DNA of 64,000 bases from a virus. Positions 42,674-49,990 of the stretch are shown here, piece after piece. The notes below the pieces were generated by a model. The model did not search any database. It was not told where the DNA came from and saw nothing but the letters and a program-made list of their open reading frames with translations. The first letter of the stretch is position 1. Each line of letters begins with the position of its first letter. The DNA lies in IMG/VR virus record IMGVR_UViG_3300007512_000016, positions 1-64,000 of that record; one strand, written 5' to 3'. Position numbers and translations under genes: made by a program.

Positions 42674-44863
42674 TCACCAGAGCATCCCACCGAACTGAAT
42701 GTCCTGAATGGGATCGTGGTCTTCAGACTGGTTGAAGTTGATGTGCTCCAACTCTGCCTCGCGACCCAACTTGAATTCATCAGGGTCATATCCCGGCCCT
42801 GAAAGGACCACTTCCAGCTCAGCCTTCTTCTTCGCTGCCTTCTGTCGAGCCTTGATACCTTCAGCCTGAATCAGATCACGGAGGGCAGGCATCGCCGCCC
42901 CGATGACATGAGCGGCGAACCGAGACCGTAGACCTTGCTTGAGGCGAGTCCCGTAGAGCCCATAGTGAAGCTGCCGGCGGGTCCACTGAACGCAATCGCG
43001 GACCTCCCGAGCACTCGCTACCTTGGCCTTCTTACCCGCCCCGGGAGCCGCCTCATAGCGGACTCCGTCATACGACCGGCGCTTCGGCGGGGCCGACTGT
43101 AGAGCAGCTTGCAGATCTGGCCCCAGGCTGCCGAGGATTTCCTTGGCGTGCTCCCTCGGAACAACCCGAGCGATATGGTTCCGAAGGGCCTTGCCCTTCA
43201 GACCCCGTCGCATGGCGTTACGAACCAGATCAGCTCGTCGCTGGAGATCCTGACTCAGGCGATACTCCCGAGTCGCCTGATGCTCCCGGACGGCTACGGT
43301 AGCATCCACCTGAGACTGGACCTCCTTACGACCTTCCGCCGCCTTCTTGAGCGAGGCCCAGACCTGCTCCGGAGTCGCCAGCTTGATCGTCCTCTCGTTG
43401 GGCTGACCTGTGTAGGGGTTCGACCCGGTCTGACGAGTGATCAAGGTCGCCGCTGCCTTCAAGACAAGGCGGGGATCCGCCTGGGATTGAACCAGACGCC
43501 GGCAGTCTTCCCGGGTCAACCACTCCTTCCGATGCCACGCGAGGAGCTGACGGTGGGCCTGCTTCCGACGAGCCGCTGGCTCTCGGTGAGAGATATCCAC
43601 GGGAGCCGGGCCCGGGGTCTTGGCGGCCTCCGCCATCGCTTCCCGGGCATGTTCAGGGCTAGCCGGTGTAGGCCGCACATCATTCGAGACTCCGGAGTAC
43701 GCCTCAGGAGGGAGGGGGCGGGTAATCTGCGTCGCTGCCCGACGGAGCATCTCTCCGGGAGAGAGGTCCGATCGGACAATCTGAGATCCCGCCTCCCGAG
43801 TCAACAGCCCGGACTTGACCCACCCTGCGATCTTGAGCTGGGCCTTCCGGCGGACAACGGACAGCTCCGCTTCCCGGTTGTCCAACGCTCGGGCAGGCTC
43901 CCGAGGAGTCTCTTGGAAGGCCCTGACAGCCTCCTCAGCCGTGACTCGCTGGCTAGGTGCCGTATGGGTCGGGAGATGGTCCCCCGCGGCTCTCACGTCG
44001 GCCTGGGGAGCCGTAAATGCCATCTTCAGAGCGAGCCGAGGCGTAGCGTCGGCAGCTACCTGCCGACCCGTGGCCTCAAGCAATGGCTGATAGATTTCCT
44101 GAGCCTCTTCCCAGGGAACCGTCGCCACAAGCTTCCGAGCAAAGACGGAACAAGACCCACCGCGGTTGTGGACACAACCACCGCAACCCTGCTTGCTCAC
44201 CAGATAGCGGGCACCCCGTCCAATCTTCGGTAGCTCGGACTTCCACTTGCCCTTGGCACAACCCGGGTACGCTTCAGCCCGAAGGAAGACCCGACCGGCG
44301 AGCCCATGATCTTCCTTGACCCATGCGAGAGCTTTCGCGACCCGAGGAGCACTGCGACCAGCCGCCTGACGGGCCTCCTGAAGGAGAGCCTGGAGGGGCT
44401 CTCCCCGAGCCGATCGCCGCATCGCCCTCTGAACCACCCACCGGAGGTCCGAGGCCGACTTGTGCTTCTCGGGAACGGGCCGGTCCTGACTCCGCTCGTA
44501 AGCAATCTTCTCCCGGTCCAGGGCAGGATAACGAGCGTCAGCCTGCACATGCTGGCCCCACGCTTCTTCCAGCTCAGGGATGACCGTCCCGGTCTCCGTG
44601 TTCTCAGGGAGACGCTCAGCGTCCTGCTCGGAGATTTTCAACCAGGACAAATCCTGAACAGAACTCTCCATCAGACGCCCGAGATCCGCGACCCCGCTGT
44701 CATCTTGGAACATCCCAGGCGACGCCTCCAGGGGCGTCTCCGGGTCCTCGCCCCAGAGGGCGGCGGAGAGGTTGCTCATCTGACCCGGATCTACGTCCAG
44801 GTCAAGAATGGGATCCTCAGAGCCAAGGAGGACGTCATCCGGGAAATGCTTATCAACACTCAT
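42674..44863 (-). CDS. Large virion protein with Cys cluster
   Basis: 729 residues. The N-terminus is acidic (DPILDLDVDPGQMSNL). A helical basic region follows (~130-190), then AYPGCAKGKWKSEL and CGGCVHNRGGSCSVF (~200-245), a four-Cys site like that in the protein at 4519-4974. Residues ~290-620 contain repeated helical units with similar spacing (KLKIAGWVKSGLLTREAG and HRQLLAWHRKEWLTREDC), i.e. at least two repeats of a ~110-residue domain. The C-terminus is basic, then acidic and ends DIQFGGMLW. A structural role near portal and terminase is likely; function unknown. Confidence 0.65.
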   Translation of the reverse strand: MSVDKHFPDDVLLGSEDPILDLDVDPGQMSNLSAALWGEDPETPLEASPGMFQDDSGVADLGRLMESSVQDLSWLKISEQDAERLPENTETGTVIPELEEAWGQHVQADARYPALDREKIAYERSQDRPVPEKHKSASDLRWVVQRAMRRSARGEPLQALLQEARQAAGRSAPRVAKALAWVKEDHGLAGRVFLRAEAYPGCAKGKWKSELPKIGRGARYLVSKQGCGGCVHNRGGSCSVFARKLVATVPWEEAQEIYQPLLEATGRQVAADATPRLALKMAFTAPQADVRAAGDHLPTHTAPSQRVTAEEAVRAFQETPREPARALDNREAELSVVRRKAQLKIAGWVKSGLLTREAGSQIVRSDLSPGEMLRRAATQITRPLPPEAYSGVSNDVRPTPASPEHAREAMAEAAKTPGPAPVDISHREPAARRKQAHRQLLAWHRKEWLTREDCRRLVQSQADPRLVLKAAATLITRQTGSNPYTGQPNERTIKLATPEQVWASLKKAAEGRKEVQSQVDATVAVREHQATREYRLSQDLQRRADLVRNAMRRGLKGKALRNHIARVVPREHAKEILGSLGPDLQAALQSAPPKRRSYDGVRYEAAPGAGKKAKVASAREVRDCVQWTRRQLHYGLYGTRLKQGLRSRFAAHVIGAAMPALRDLIQAEGIKARQKAAKKKAELEVVLSGPGYDPDEFKLGREAELEHINFNQSEDHDPIQDIQFGGMLW

Positions 44864-45483
44864 CAGCCAATCCTCCGGGACAAGGAACGGTGAGCGACCC
44901 GATTCCTCATCTGTACCCGCTCAGAAGAAGCCATCTTGTCATGCTCGGCGTCCATCTCCGCCTCTTCCTCTTTCGCCCAACCTTCCGGGTCCCGACGAAT
45001 CTCTTCAGCGTCGTCCACGATATCCTGAACCTCTTCCCGCTCCCGCTTGTCCACGGCTGCCTCAGGGTTCCAATGAGGGGCGTTGATCTCATCATAGAGG
45101 GTATCGGATAACGCAGACAGGGCCTCGCAGACGTTCATGAACCCCCGCCGCATGTCCGCGATCTTCTGGATGTAACCCCGTCCTCCGAGGTTCCCATCTG
45201 GGCTCACCCTCGCGCTCTTGACCTTGAGAAAATTCTGGTGAGCACTGGAGACATGGCCCAAACCAGCCAGGGTAGACCGAAGCACCTGGGCGAGGGGCTT
45301 GAGCTGGCGGGGGTCGAACACAAACCCCTCGTCCATCTCCCGAGCAGAGGGAGCGTGATCATTCCAGGCCCACTCGTTGCGGTCGCCGCTCCGGTCCTTC
45401 TTGAAAATGACCTCGCCCGCGGTGCGGGAACGGGCCTTCGCTTTCAAGTAACGGTCAGCTACTCGGGAAGCTGAGGGGGTCAA
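44863..45483 (-). CDS. Virion protein with N-terminal RVADRYL motif
   Basis: 206 residues from TTG 45483, with AGGAG upstream. It begins TPSASRVADRYLKAKARSRT, an N-terminal copy of the recurrent motif, and ends VQMRNRVAHRSLSRRIG, a degenerate second copy. The middle is acidic and helical (KREREEVQDIVDDAEEIRRD). The TGA overlaps the ATG of the 729-residue protein. No catalytic motif. It may be an internal head protein handled like the cargo proteins at 16-32 kb (inference). Confidence 0.7.
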   Translation of the reverse strand: MTPSASRVADRYLKAKARSRTAGEVIFKKDRSGDRNEWAWNDHAPSAREMDEGFVFDPRQLKPLAQVLRSTLAGLGHVSSAHQNFLKVKSARVSPDGNLGGRGYIQKIADMRRGFMNVCEALSALSDTLYDEINAPHWNPEAAVDKREREEVQDIVDDAEEIRRDPEGWAKEEEAEMDAEHDKMASSERVQMRNRVAHRSLSRRIG

Positions 45484-45527
45484 GGGGAGTCTCCTGAGGT
45501 CTCAACTCCACCAGAGGTATAGGCTCC

Positions 45528-45773
45528 TCACCGAGTCGTGAGAGGAGGCCCCCGATATACCAAGGCTCCCGTAAAGGGTCCCCGCTCCGTATCCGCCACC
45601 TTTTCAACCCGACCCGGGTGGCCCAGGCTCTCCTTCAACTCACTCATCGTCATGTGCTGGGAATCCGAAGCTTGACGAGCAAGAAACTCCTCCTCCGTCA
45701 AACCAGGAGGAGCACTGGACCCCGTAAATGGAGCCAGGGAGGTATCTTGATTGATGAGGTCTCGTAGACTCAT
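45528..45773 (-). CDS. Small virion-region hypothetical protein
   Basis: 81 residues, overlapping the next gene upstream by 4 nt (ATGA type). SLRDLINQDTSLAPFTGSSA then LTEEEFLARQASDSQHMTMS suggests mostly helical and flexible segments. No motif beyond an acid-hydrophobic alternation. Part of a run of small co-oriented genes. Confidence 0.55.
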   Translation of the reverse strand: MSLRDLINQDTSLAPFTGSSAPPGLTEEEFLARQASDSQHMTMSELKESLGHPGRVEKVADTERGPFTGALVYRGPPLTTR

Positions 45774-45988
45774 GCTCGACGAATATCCTTCCTCAGCTCC
45801 CCCAGGAGAGCCGTCTTCAGCTCCGGGTTCTCCGTCACGGAAGCAAGCCGAATCGCCTTCCGACGAAGAGCCACCTCGGAAGCAACCCTTCGGTTGCTGT
45901 GAGAACCACTGAAAGGCCGGGCGTCTGCGGATTTCCCAGCGTTGAGCTGGGCTACATCCCAGAGGGTCGTGTCAGGTCGAGAGGACAT
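45770..45988 (-). CDS. Small virion-region protein with IRLA motif
   Basis: 72 residues. HSNRRVASEVALRRKAIRLA then SVTENPELKTALLGELRKDI: an RVAS element leads into the IRLA...PEL..ALL..LRK helix. The same helix occurs at the N-terminus of the neighbouring 92-residue protein (IRLGQVEPELRSGLLQLL). Such a short repeated helix points to a shared binding partner in the virion. No known family. Confidence 0.6.
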   Translation of the reverse strand: MSSRPDTTLWDVAQLNAGKSADARPFSGSHSNRRVASEVALRRKAIRLASVTENPELKTALLGELRKDIRRA

Positions 45989-45997
45989 GTCTAAATC

Positions 45998-46633
45998 CTA
46001 AGCCTTCAGGGGGTTTCCATCATCGCGGAAGAGACGCTCGATCACGAAGTCCTTCCCGTCCTTCCGGACAGACCAGAGATCCCGCGTCGCTTTGTTGATC
46101 AGGGTGTCCGCGGCGACCCGAAGGAACCCGTTGAGATCACCCAGGTTGGCGACTCGCTTGGTCGCAGCCGGGGGCGAAGGGACCTCTTCCAACCACAAGT
46201 GATTCGCGGCGATTGGACGAACCTTGCCATCAGGCCAGAGGGTGAAGACGAGACCGTTGTACTCCGTCAAATCACCCGCCGCCGTCCGAACCGTGACCAC
46301 CTCACCGATGGACTCTCCTTCGGGCACATCGTCGTAGGTGAGCACGGAGCCCAGGTTGACCTTGAACCGCACCCGGGTCCCCGCTGGGGGGTGCTCCGGG
46401 ACCGCGTTGGCCTCCTTCAGCTTGTCGGTCAGGTTGACCACTTGGCTGAAGTAATCCCCACCTACCTCGTGATCGCTGAAGTAGTTGACCTCAGGGGGGC
46501 CGCCTTGGGTTCCCTGAGGGAATAGGGCCTCCAGACCCGCTTCAGGCACAGGTTCGTCCTCAAGGAAACCGCCGAAAGCATCCCGCTCACCGAACTCGCT
46601 GCCCATGAGGCTCTTCCAGAAATCGTCATTCAT
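45998..46633 (-). CDS. Hypothetical structural protein
   Basis: 211 residues. The central part looks like a beta domain (GTRVRFKVNLGSVLTYDDVP, then VVTVRTAAGDLTEYNGLVFT). The C-terminal ~55 residues (LNGFLRVAADTLINKATRDL, then DFVIERLFRDDG) form a helix plus hairpin with an RVAAD element. It overlaps the 92-residue gene by 8 nt. Function unknown; likely part of the head or neck. Confidence 0.6.
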   Translation of the reverse strand: MNDDFWKSLMGSEFGERDAFGGFLEDEPVPEAGLEALFPQGTQGGPPEVNYFSDHEVGGDYFSQVVNLTDKLKEANAVPEHPPAGTRVRFKVNLGSVLTYDDVPEGESIGEVVTVRTAAGDLTEYNGLVFTLWPDGKVRPIAANHLWLEEVPSPPAATKRVANLGDLNGFLRVAADTLINKATRDLWSVRKDGKDFVIERLFRDDGNPLKA

Positions 46634-46904
46634 TCGAGGCTCCCTTGAGCACCGGGTTCTTGTCCCGAGGAGGACGACCCTGCTCGTGGAGCAGGCGGTC
46701 CTGAAGCCGCTTCATTACGTCCGTCCCCCCAGCGAGGGGCTGGTCGTAACCATGGTCTATCTCATTCGGGTAGATATCTTTCCCATCCGGGTTGCCCTTG
46801 TACCCAGCCTCTTTCAATAGCTGAAGAAGTCCAGATCTCAGCTCAGGCTCAACCTGCCCCAGACGAATCACCTGTCTCTGAAGAGGACTCAGGGGCTTCT
46901 GCAT
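46626..46904 (-). CDS. Small protein with IRLG motif
   Basis: 92 residues; the start lies 56 nt inside the end of the thioredoxin gene, an unusually long overlap. QRQVIRLGQVEPELRSGLLQ is a helix near the N-terminus shared in pattern with the 72-residue protein at 45770. The remainder is polar (PNEIDHGYDQPLAGG, KRLQDRLLHEQGRPPRDKN). No catalytic residues. Probably virion-associated. Confidence 0.55.
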   Translation of the reverse strand: MQKPLSPLQRQVIRLGQVEPELRSGLLQLLKEAGYKGNPDGKDIYPNEIDHGYDQPLAGGTDVMKRLQDRLLHEQGRPPRDKNPVLKGASNE

Positions 46905-47235
46905 GGGAAGAATTCCGGGTGAAGAGATTTACGATGCCCTGCATCCCCACGGCACCGATAGAACGATCAACGGGATCGCCATCCCAGAAGAGGATGAATG
47001 TAGGCACCGTCCGGACCTCAAACTGCTCAGCCAGCTCCATGTCCTGTTCAACATCTACCTTCACCACCCGACCCGTCTTTGAGGCCACCAGAACATCATG
47101 GATCTGGATCAGTGAAGGCTCCATCGCCTTGCAGGGACCGCACCAGGAAGCCGTGAACTGGACCATGACAGGTACATCAGAGTCCAACACGTCCCCCGTG
47201 AACTCATCGAAACTAGTGTAGGGAACCTCGGCCAT
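46849..47235 (-). CDS. Thioredoxin
   Basis: 128 residues. VPVMVQFTASWCGPCKAMEP contains the WCGPC redox active site, and VRTVPTFILFWDGDPVD carries the conserved cis-Pro (T-V-P-T). Length matches a single thioredoxin domain plus a ~20-residue Ser/Glu-rich tail overlapped by the next gene. It reduces disulfides using host thioredoxin reductase and, in some phages, is a polymerase processivity factor. Its place among virion genes suggests a role in folding or in keeping Cys-rich virion proteins reduced (inference). Confidence 0.9.
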   Translation of the reverse strand: MAEVPYTSFDEFTGDVLDSDVPVMVQFTASWCGPCKAMEPSLIQIHDVLVASKTGRVVKVDVEQDMELAEQFEVRTVPTFILFWDGDPVDRSIGAVGMQGIVNLFTRNSSHAEAPESSSETGDSSGAG

Positions 47236-47248
47236 GCCTTGACCCTAC

Positions 47249-47377
47249 TCAACGACGGGGCTGGAGTAGTCTCATTTTACGGCCCCGTTGGGTCAACTCG
47301 ATGACCCCCGCCGCCAACTCCTGAAAGGTCAGGGAAGCTGTAAGCCAACGGGACGCGACCCGGGCCTCTCTCATCAT
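47249..47377 (-). CDS. 42-residue protein with RVASRWL motif
   Basis: Small gene starting at ATG 47377, overlapping the stop of the beta-helix protein as ATGA. The product starts MMREARVASRWLTASLTFQE and ends MRLLQPRR: essentially the recurrent motif plus a helix and basic tail. Coupling, register and an exact RVASRWL argue it is real. It may be a stand-alone form of the motif used in larger proteins. An alternative is that it is the 3' relic of a longer gene. Confidence 0.55.
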   Translation of the reverse strand: MMREARVASRWLTASLTFQELAAGVIELTQRGRKMRLLQPRR

Positions 47378-48567
47378 GTCATCTGCCTTGTGACTGTGTA
47401 GGACACGTTGCCCGTGTAGCTAGCACTTGTCGAGATCGTGAACCCCGTCGTTGCCCGGGAGGTCACCGCTGCTGTGAGGCTGGTATCCTCCCAATCGAGA
47501 TGGACCGCGTAGCTGGTATCAGGCATGTCAGCGTCGAAGAGAACCGCCTTGGAGGTCTCCGAAGAAAAAGCCACCACAGCCATCACCCCGGACTCCGTCA
47601 TCGTTCCATCCCCTGTCAGCGTCCCCCGGGCTCCTCCGATACGAGTACAAGCAATCGTCTCATTGAGAACCAGATTCCCCACCCGAGACCCCACCAGGGT
47701 CAGGGTCCGATCTCCGCCGATCGTAATGGCACCAACGGAAGGGCAGCCGGCATAAAGGAGGCTCCCTGCCCCGTCCAAGTCATTGGTCGAGGCTCCTATC
47801 TGAGAGCAACCCACCACCTTGTACTCTGAAGTCGTGACCGAGGGTCGAGAATTCGCGGTGTCATAGGAGAGCTGGAGGTCTATGACCCGAGCCACCCGCT
47901 CCAGGTGAAACGAAGCGCAGTTAGCAACCGAGCAGACCGCTGTCGAGCTGGACCCTTCCCAGGACCCGCCGACCACCCGAATGTGATTAACCGCGGAGGC
48001 TCGGATGTTGTAGGTCCCGACCCCGGAGGCAATCAGATCGCAATCGTGGAGGTAGACTCCCGTGCTGGCGACGGTCGAACTGGCCCCACCCACGATGTAA
48101 ACGCAGTCCTCCCCGTCCCCCGTGTGCTCCACCCGAAGGTTCCGCAGGAGGGTGAAGAGAGGGATTCCGGACCCCGCCTGAATCGTGATCGTCGGACTGG
48201 TTGCGGTGCTGGGCTGGAGAACAACCCGACCCAGACCCACCAGACAAACCCCGTCCTCATCAATGGTCAGGTTCTCGGTGTAGGTGCCGGGACCGATCAG
48301 GATCAACGTCGGGGAGGCCGCGGTGGCTCCCGAGACAGCGTCGATCGCTGACTGGATGGTGGTGTACTGAGCCCCCGAGCCTGCCCGGCCGACCATCAGA
48401 ATGCCAGTGATCGTTTGGAGACCCGCGAGCTGAGAGAGCAAGAGCCCTGAAGTCTCCACCGCGTCGATAAACTTCATCGCCCCCGCGGTCGCGTCCCGAC
48501 TCACCGTCAGAGTATCTCCGCTGCCGGGCTCAATCTGAAGCTGGTCCACCTGGAAGTTGTCGGGCAT
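47374..48567 (-). CDS. Beta-helix tail protein
   Basis: 397 residues. The central ~60-320 region has repeating beta-helix turns with Gly/Ser/Thr and Val/Ile alternation (YTTIQSAIDAVSG, TLILIGPGTYTENLTIDEDG, VYIVGG). YTTIQSAI...LILIGPGTY is the classic opening of pectate-lyase-like folds in phage tail spikes and depolymerases. The C-terminal ~65 residues (FSSETSKAVLFDADMPDTSY, then TTGFTISTSASYTGNVSYTV) are a small beta-sandwich also present in the neighbouring 143-residue protein. A host-surface-binding role is likely; catalytic residues cannot be assigned. Confidence 0.75.
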   Translation of the reverse strand: MPDNFQVDQLQIEPGSGDTLTVSRDATAGAMKFIDAVETSGLLLSQLAGLQTITGILMVGRAGSGAQYTTIQSAIDAVSGATAASPTLILIGPGTYTENLTIDEDGVCLVGLGRVVLQPSTATSPTITIQAGSGIPLFTLLRNLRVEHTGDGEDCVYIVGGASSTVASTGVYLHDCDLIASGVGTYNIRASAVNHIRVVGGSWEGSSSTAVCSVANCASFHLERVARVIDLQLSYDTANSRPSVTTSEYKVVGCSQIGASTNDLDGAGSLLYAGCPSVGAITIGGDRTLTLVGSRVGNLVLNETIACTRIGGARGTLTGDGTMTESGVMAVVAFSSETSKAVLFDADMPDTSYAVHLDWEDTSLTAAVTSRATTGFTISTSASYTGNVSYTVTRQMT

Positions 48568-48576
48568 CTTCGGTCC

Positions 48577-49008
48577 TTAGAGGAAGACGTTGTAACGGAC
48601 GGTGCCGGTAAACGTCGTGCCTGCCTCGATCGTGAAGCCCGTCGTCGCCTTAGAAGTAGCCTTGAAAGGAACGAAAGCGTCAGAGTCGAAGAACACCGAG
48701 TAGGTAGCGGAGTTGAGAGCCGTCGTGAAGGTCACGCTCTTGGAAGTCTCCGCGGTGAAGGTCACCTCACCACTGATCGCACTAGTTGAAGCCAAGAAAT
48801 CCTCCACCGTGGTGTAGGCAGAGCTGATATCGTCCGTGACCGACTGCGGTAGCTCAGTCAGAGAATCCTGAAGCAGACCTGTGGGTGCAGTCAGGTTCCT
48901 GACCGAGAGGTTCCCCGAGGAGTCTGAGACGATGGTGAAATAGTAGTAGCTGGCACTACTCGCCCCGGAGCGGAACGTGAACTCGCTGAGAATGAGCGTT
49001 CCGGCCAT
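48577..49008 (-). CDS. Tail protein with shared C-terminal beta domain
   Basis: 143 residues, overlapping the upstream stop by one base. The N-terminal half is beta-rich (SYYYFTIVSDSSGNLSV). The C-terminal ~65 residues, FTAETSKSVTFTTALNSATY then TTGFTIEAGTTFTGTVRYNV, closely parallel the end of the beta-helix protein (FSSETSK...TTGFTIST). The shared domain resembles H-type lectin or receptor-binding tips. It is likely a second receptor-binding or assembly component. Confidence 0.7.
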   Translation of the reverse strand: MAGTLILSEFTFRSGASSASYYYFTIVSDSSGNLSVRNLTAPTGLLQDSLTELPQSVTDDISSAYTTVEDFLASTSAISGEVTFTAETSKSVTFTTALNSATYSVFFDSDAFVPFKATSKATTGFTIEAGTTFTGTVRYNVFL

Positions 49009-49322
49009 TACCAGACTCCGGTGGTCTCGTAGCCCTTCTTCTCAAACCACTCGCTGAGACGAACCATCGCTTCCTGGTCCTCGGACCAAAGTACGAGATG
49101 ATCGAACTCTTCTCGGATCCCGAGGTCCAAGATGGGCTCAACGCCGCCGACCTTGGTCTTCCCATCCCGGTAAAGATGCAGGAGCTTCCCCACACCCCGC
49201 CCGTCTCGCTCACCATTGAAGAAGACCTTCACCCGGTACTCAGGGCGAGCCTGAGCCTCCAGCCACCGTCGAGCCACGGTGCGGGCGAGGACAACTCGAT
49301 GAACTGAGAGGATCGTGCTCAC
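49008..49322 (-). CDS. Small protein with N-terminal RTVARRWL motif
   Basis: 104 residues from GTG 49322, which directly follows a 12-base stem (49323-49359). HRVVLARTVARRWLEAQARP is the motif at the N-terminus. The remaining 75 residues form an alpha/beta unit (YRVKVFFNGERDGRGVGKLL, EFDHLVLWSEDQEAMVRLSE, YETTGVW). No catalytic signature. The hairpin at its start suggests translational control. Confidence 0.65.
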   Translation of the reverse strand: MSTILSVHRVVLARTVARRWLEAQARPEYRVKVFFNGERDGRGVGKLLHLYRDGKTKVGGVEPILDLGIREEFDHLVLWSEDQEAMVRLSEWFEKKGYETTGVW

Positions 49323-49359
49323 GTCTATCCAGGGTTTCTACTCCTGGCCCTGAATAGAC
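49323..49359 (-). promoter_or_regulatory. Hairpin abutting a GTG start
   Basis: GTCTATCCAGGG (49323-49334) pairs with CCCTGAATAGAC (49348-49359): 12-base arms with a single mismatch around 13 bases. In minus-strand mRNA the loop reads CCAGGAGTAGAAA, containing AGGAG, and the 3' arm ends at the GTG at 49322. It could also end the sigma-like gene's transcript. Same architecture as 2801-2828. Confidence 0.55.
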
Positions 49360-49369
49360 CGAATATCGA

Positions 49370-49981
49370 CTAGTCCAGCAGGTAGGTCATCGTGGACTGG
49401 CATTGGGGACGCTGAACTTCACGCAACATATTTAGATTCTTATACACATACCGGAACAAATCCGCATACTTCTGGCACCCGCCGGCTTCATCCAGGCGTT
49501 TGATCGACCGCAAGAACCGGTGCCTGACCAACCCCTGAGAGACCCCCAGCCTCTTCGCCACCTCGCTCTGGCAGGTGGTCTCAAACATCAGCAGCATAAT
49601 CTGAACATCCAGAGGGTCATCCAGTGTCCGTTTGAGGACGACCTCCAGCTCCCCCTGCTTCAGAGGGGGCAGCTCAATCAGGTACCGAATCCGGGCCGAC
49701 GCCCGCTTCAGCCGGTAGCTGACCGTCGGTTGACTTACTCCGAAAATCGCTGCGATATCCGTCTGCTTACGACGCTTGAACACGTACAGCTCAATGAAAT
49801 CCGCCTCGCGGTGAGGGATGCTCCGAAGAGCCTCCCGGACTCGCTCCATCTGGGCTTCCTGCACATCATCCAGATGATCCCGATGAGAGATCCCCAGGGC
49901 ACCCAACCCGTCCTCGTTGGAAAACCGTGCCTCCAACTCCGCGGGATCCAAAACCTTGTGACCGCCCCACCAACCTCGCAT
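49370..49981 (-). CDS. Sigma-region-4-like transcription regulator
   Basis: 203 residues. Residues ~45-105, LRSIPHREADFIELYVFKRR then QTDIAAIFGVSQPTVSYRLK, are a sigma-70 region-4 type helix-turn-helix (the recognition helix is QPTVSYRLKRA). A second HTH follows at ~130-170: TCQSEVAKRLGVSQGLVRHR. There is no visible region 2 for -10 binding, so it may recruit polymerase to -35-like sites or act as a late-gene activator. It sits beside a NusG-like factor and ahead of the late structural genes. Two HTH units in one chain are unusual. Confidence 0.7.
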   Translation of the reverse strand: MRGWWGGHKVLDPAELEARFSNEDGLGALGISHRDHLDDVQEAQMERVREALRSIPHREADFIELYVFKRRKQTDIAAIFGVSQPTVSYRLKRASARIRYLIELPPLKQGELEVVLKRTLDDPLDVQIMLLMFETTCQSEVAKRLGVSQGLVRHRFLRSIKRLDEAGGCQKYADLFRYVYKNLNMLREVQRPQCQSTMTYLLD

Positions 49982-49990
49982 ACCTCTCTC

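Noticed and set aside
42613-42789. Upstream extension of the structural gene at 42043 to 42789
   Set aside because: It overlaps the 729-residue gene in another frame and translates to a Ser/Thr-rich sequence; the ATG at 42612 has AGGAG upstream.
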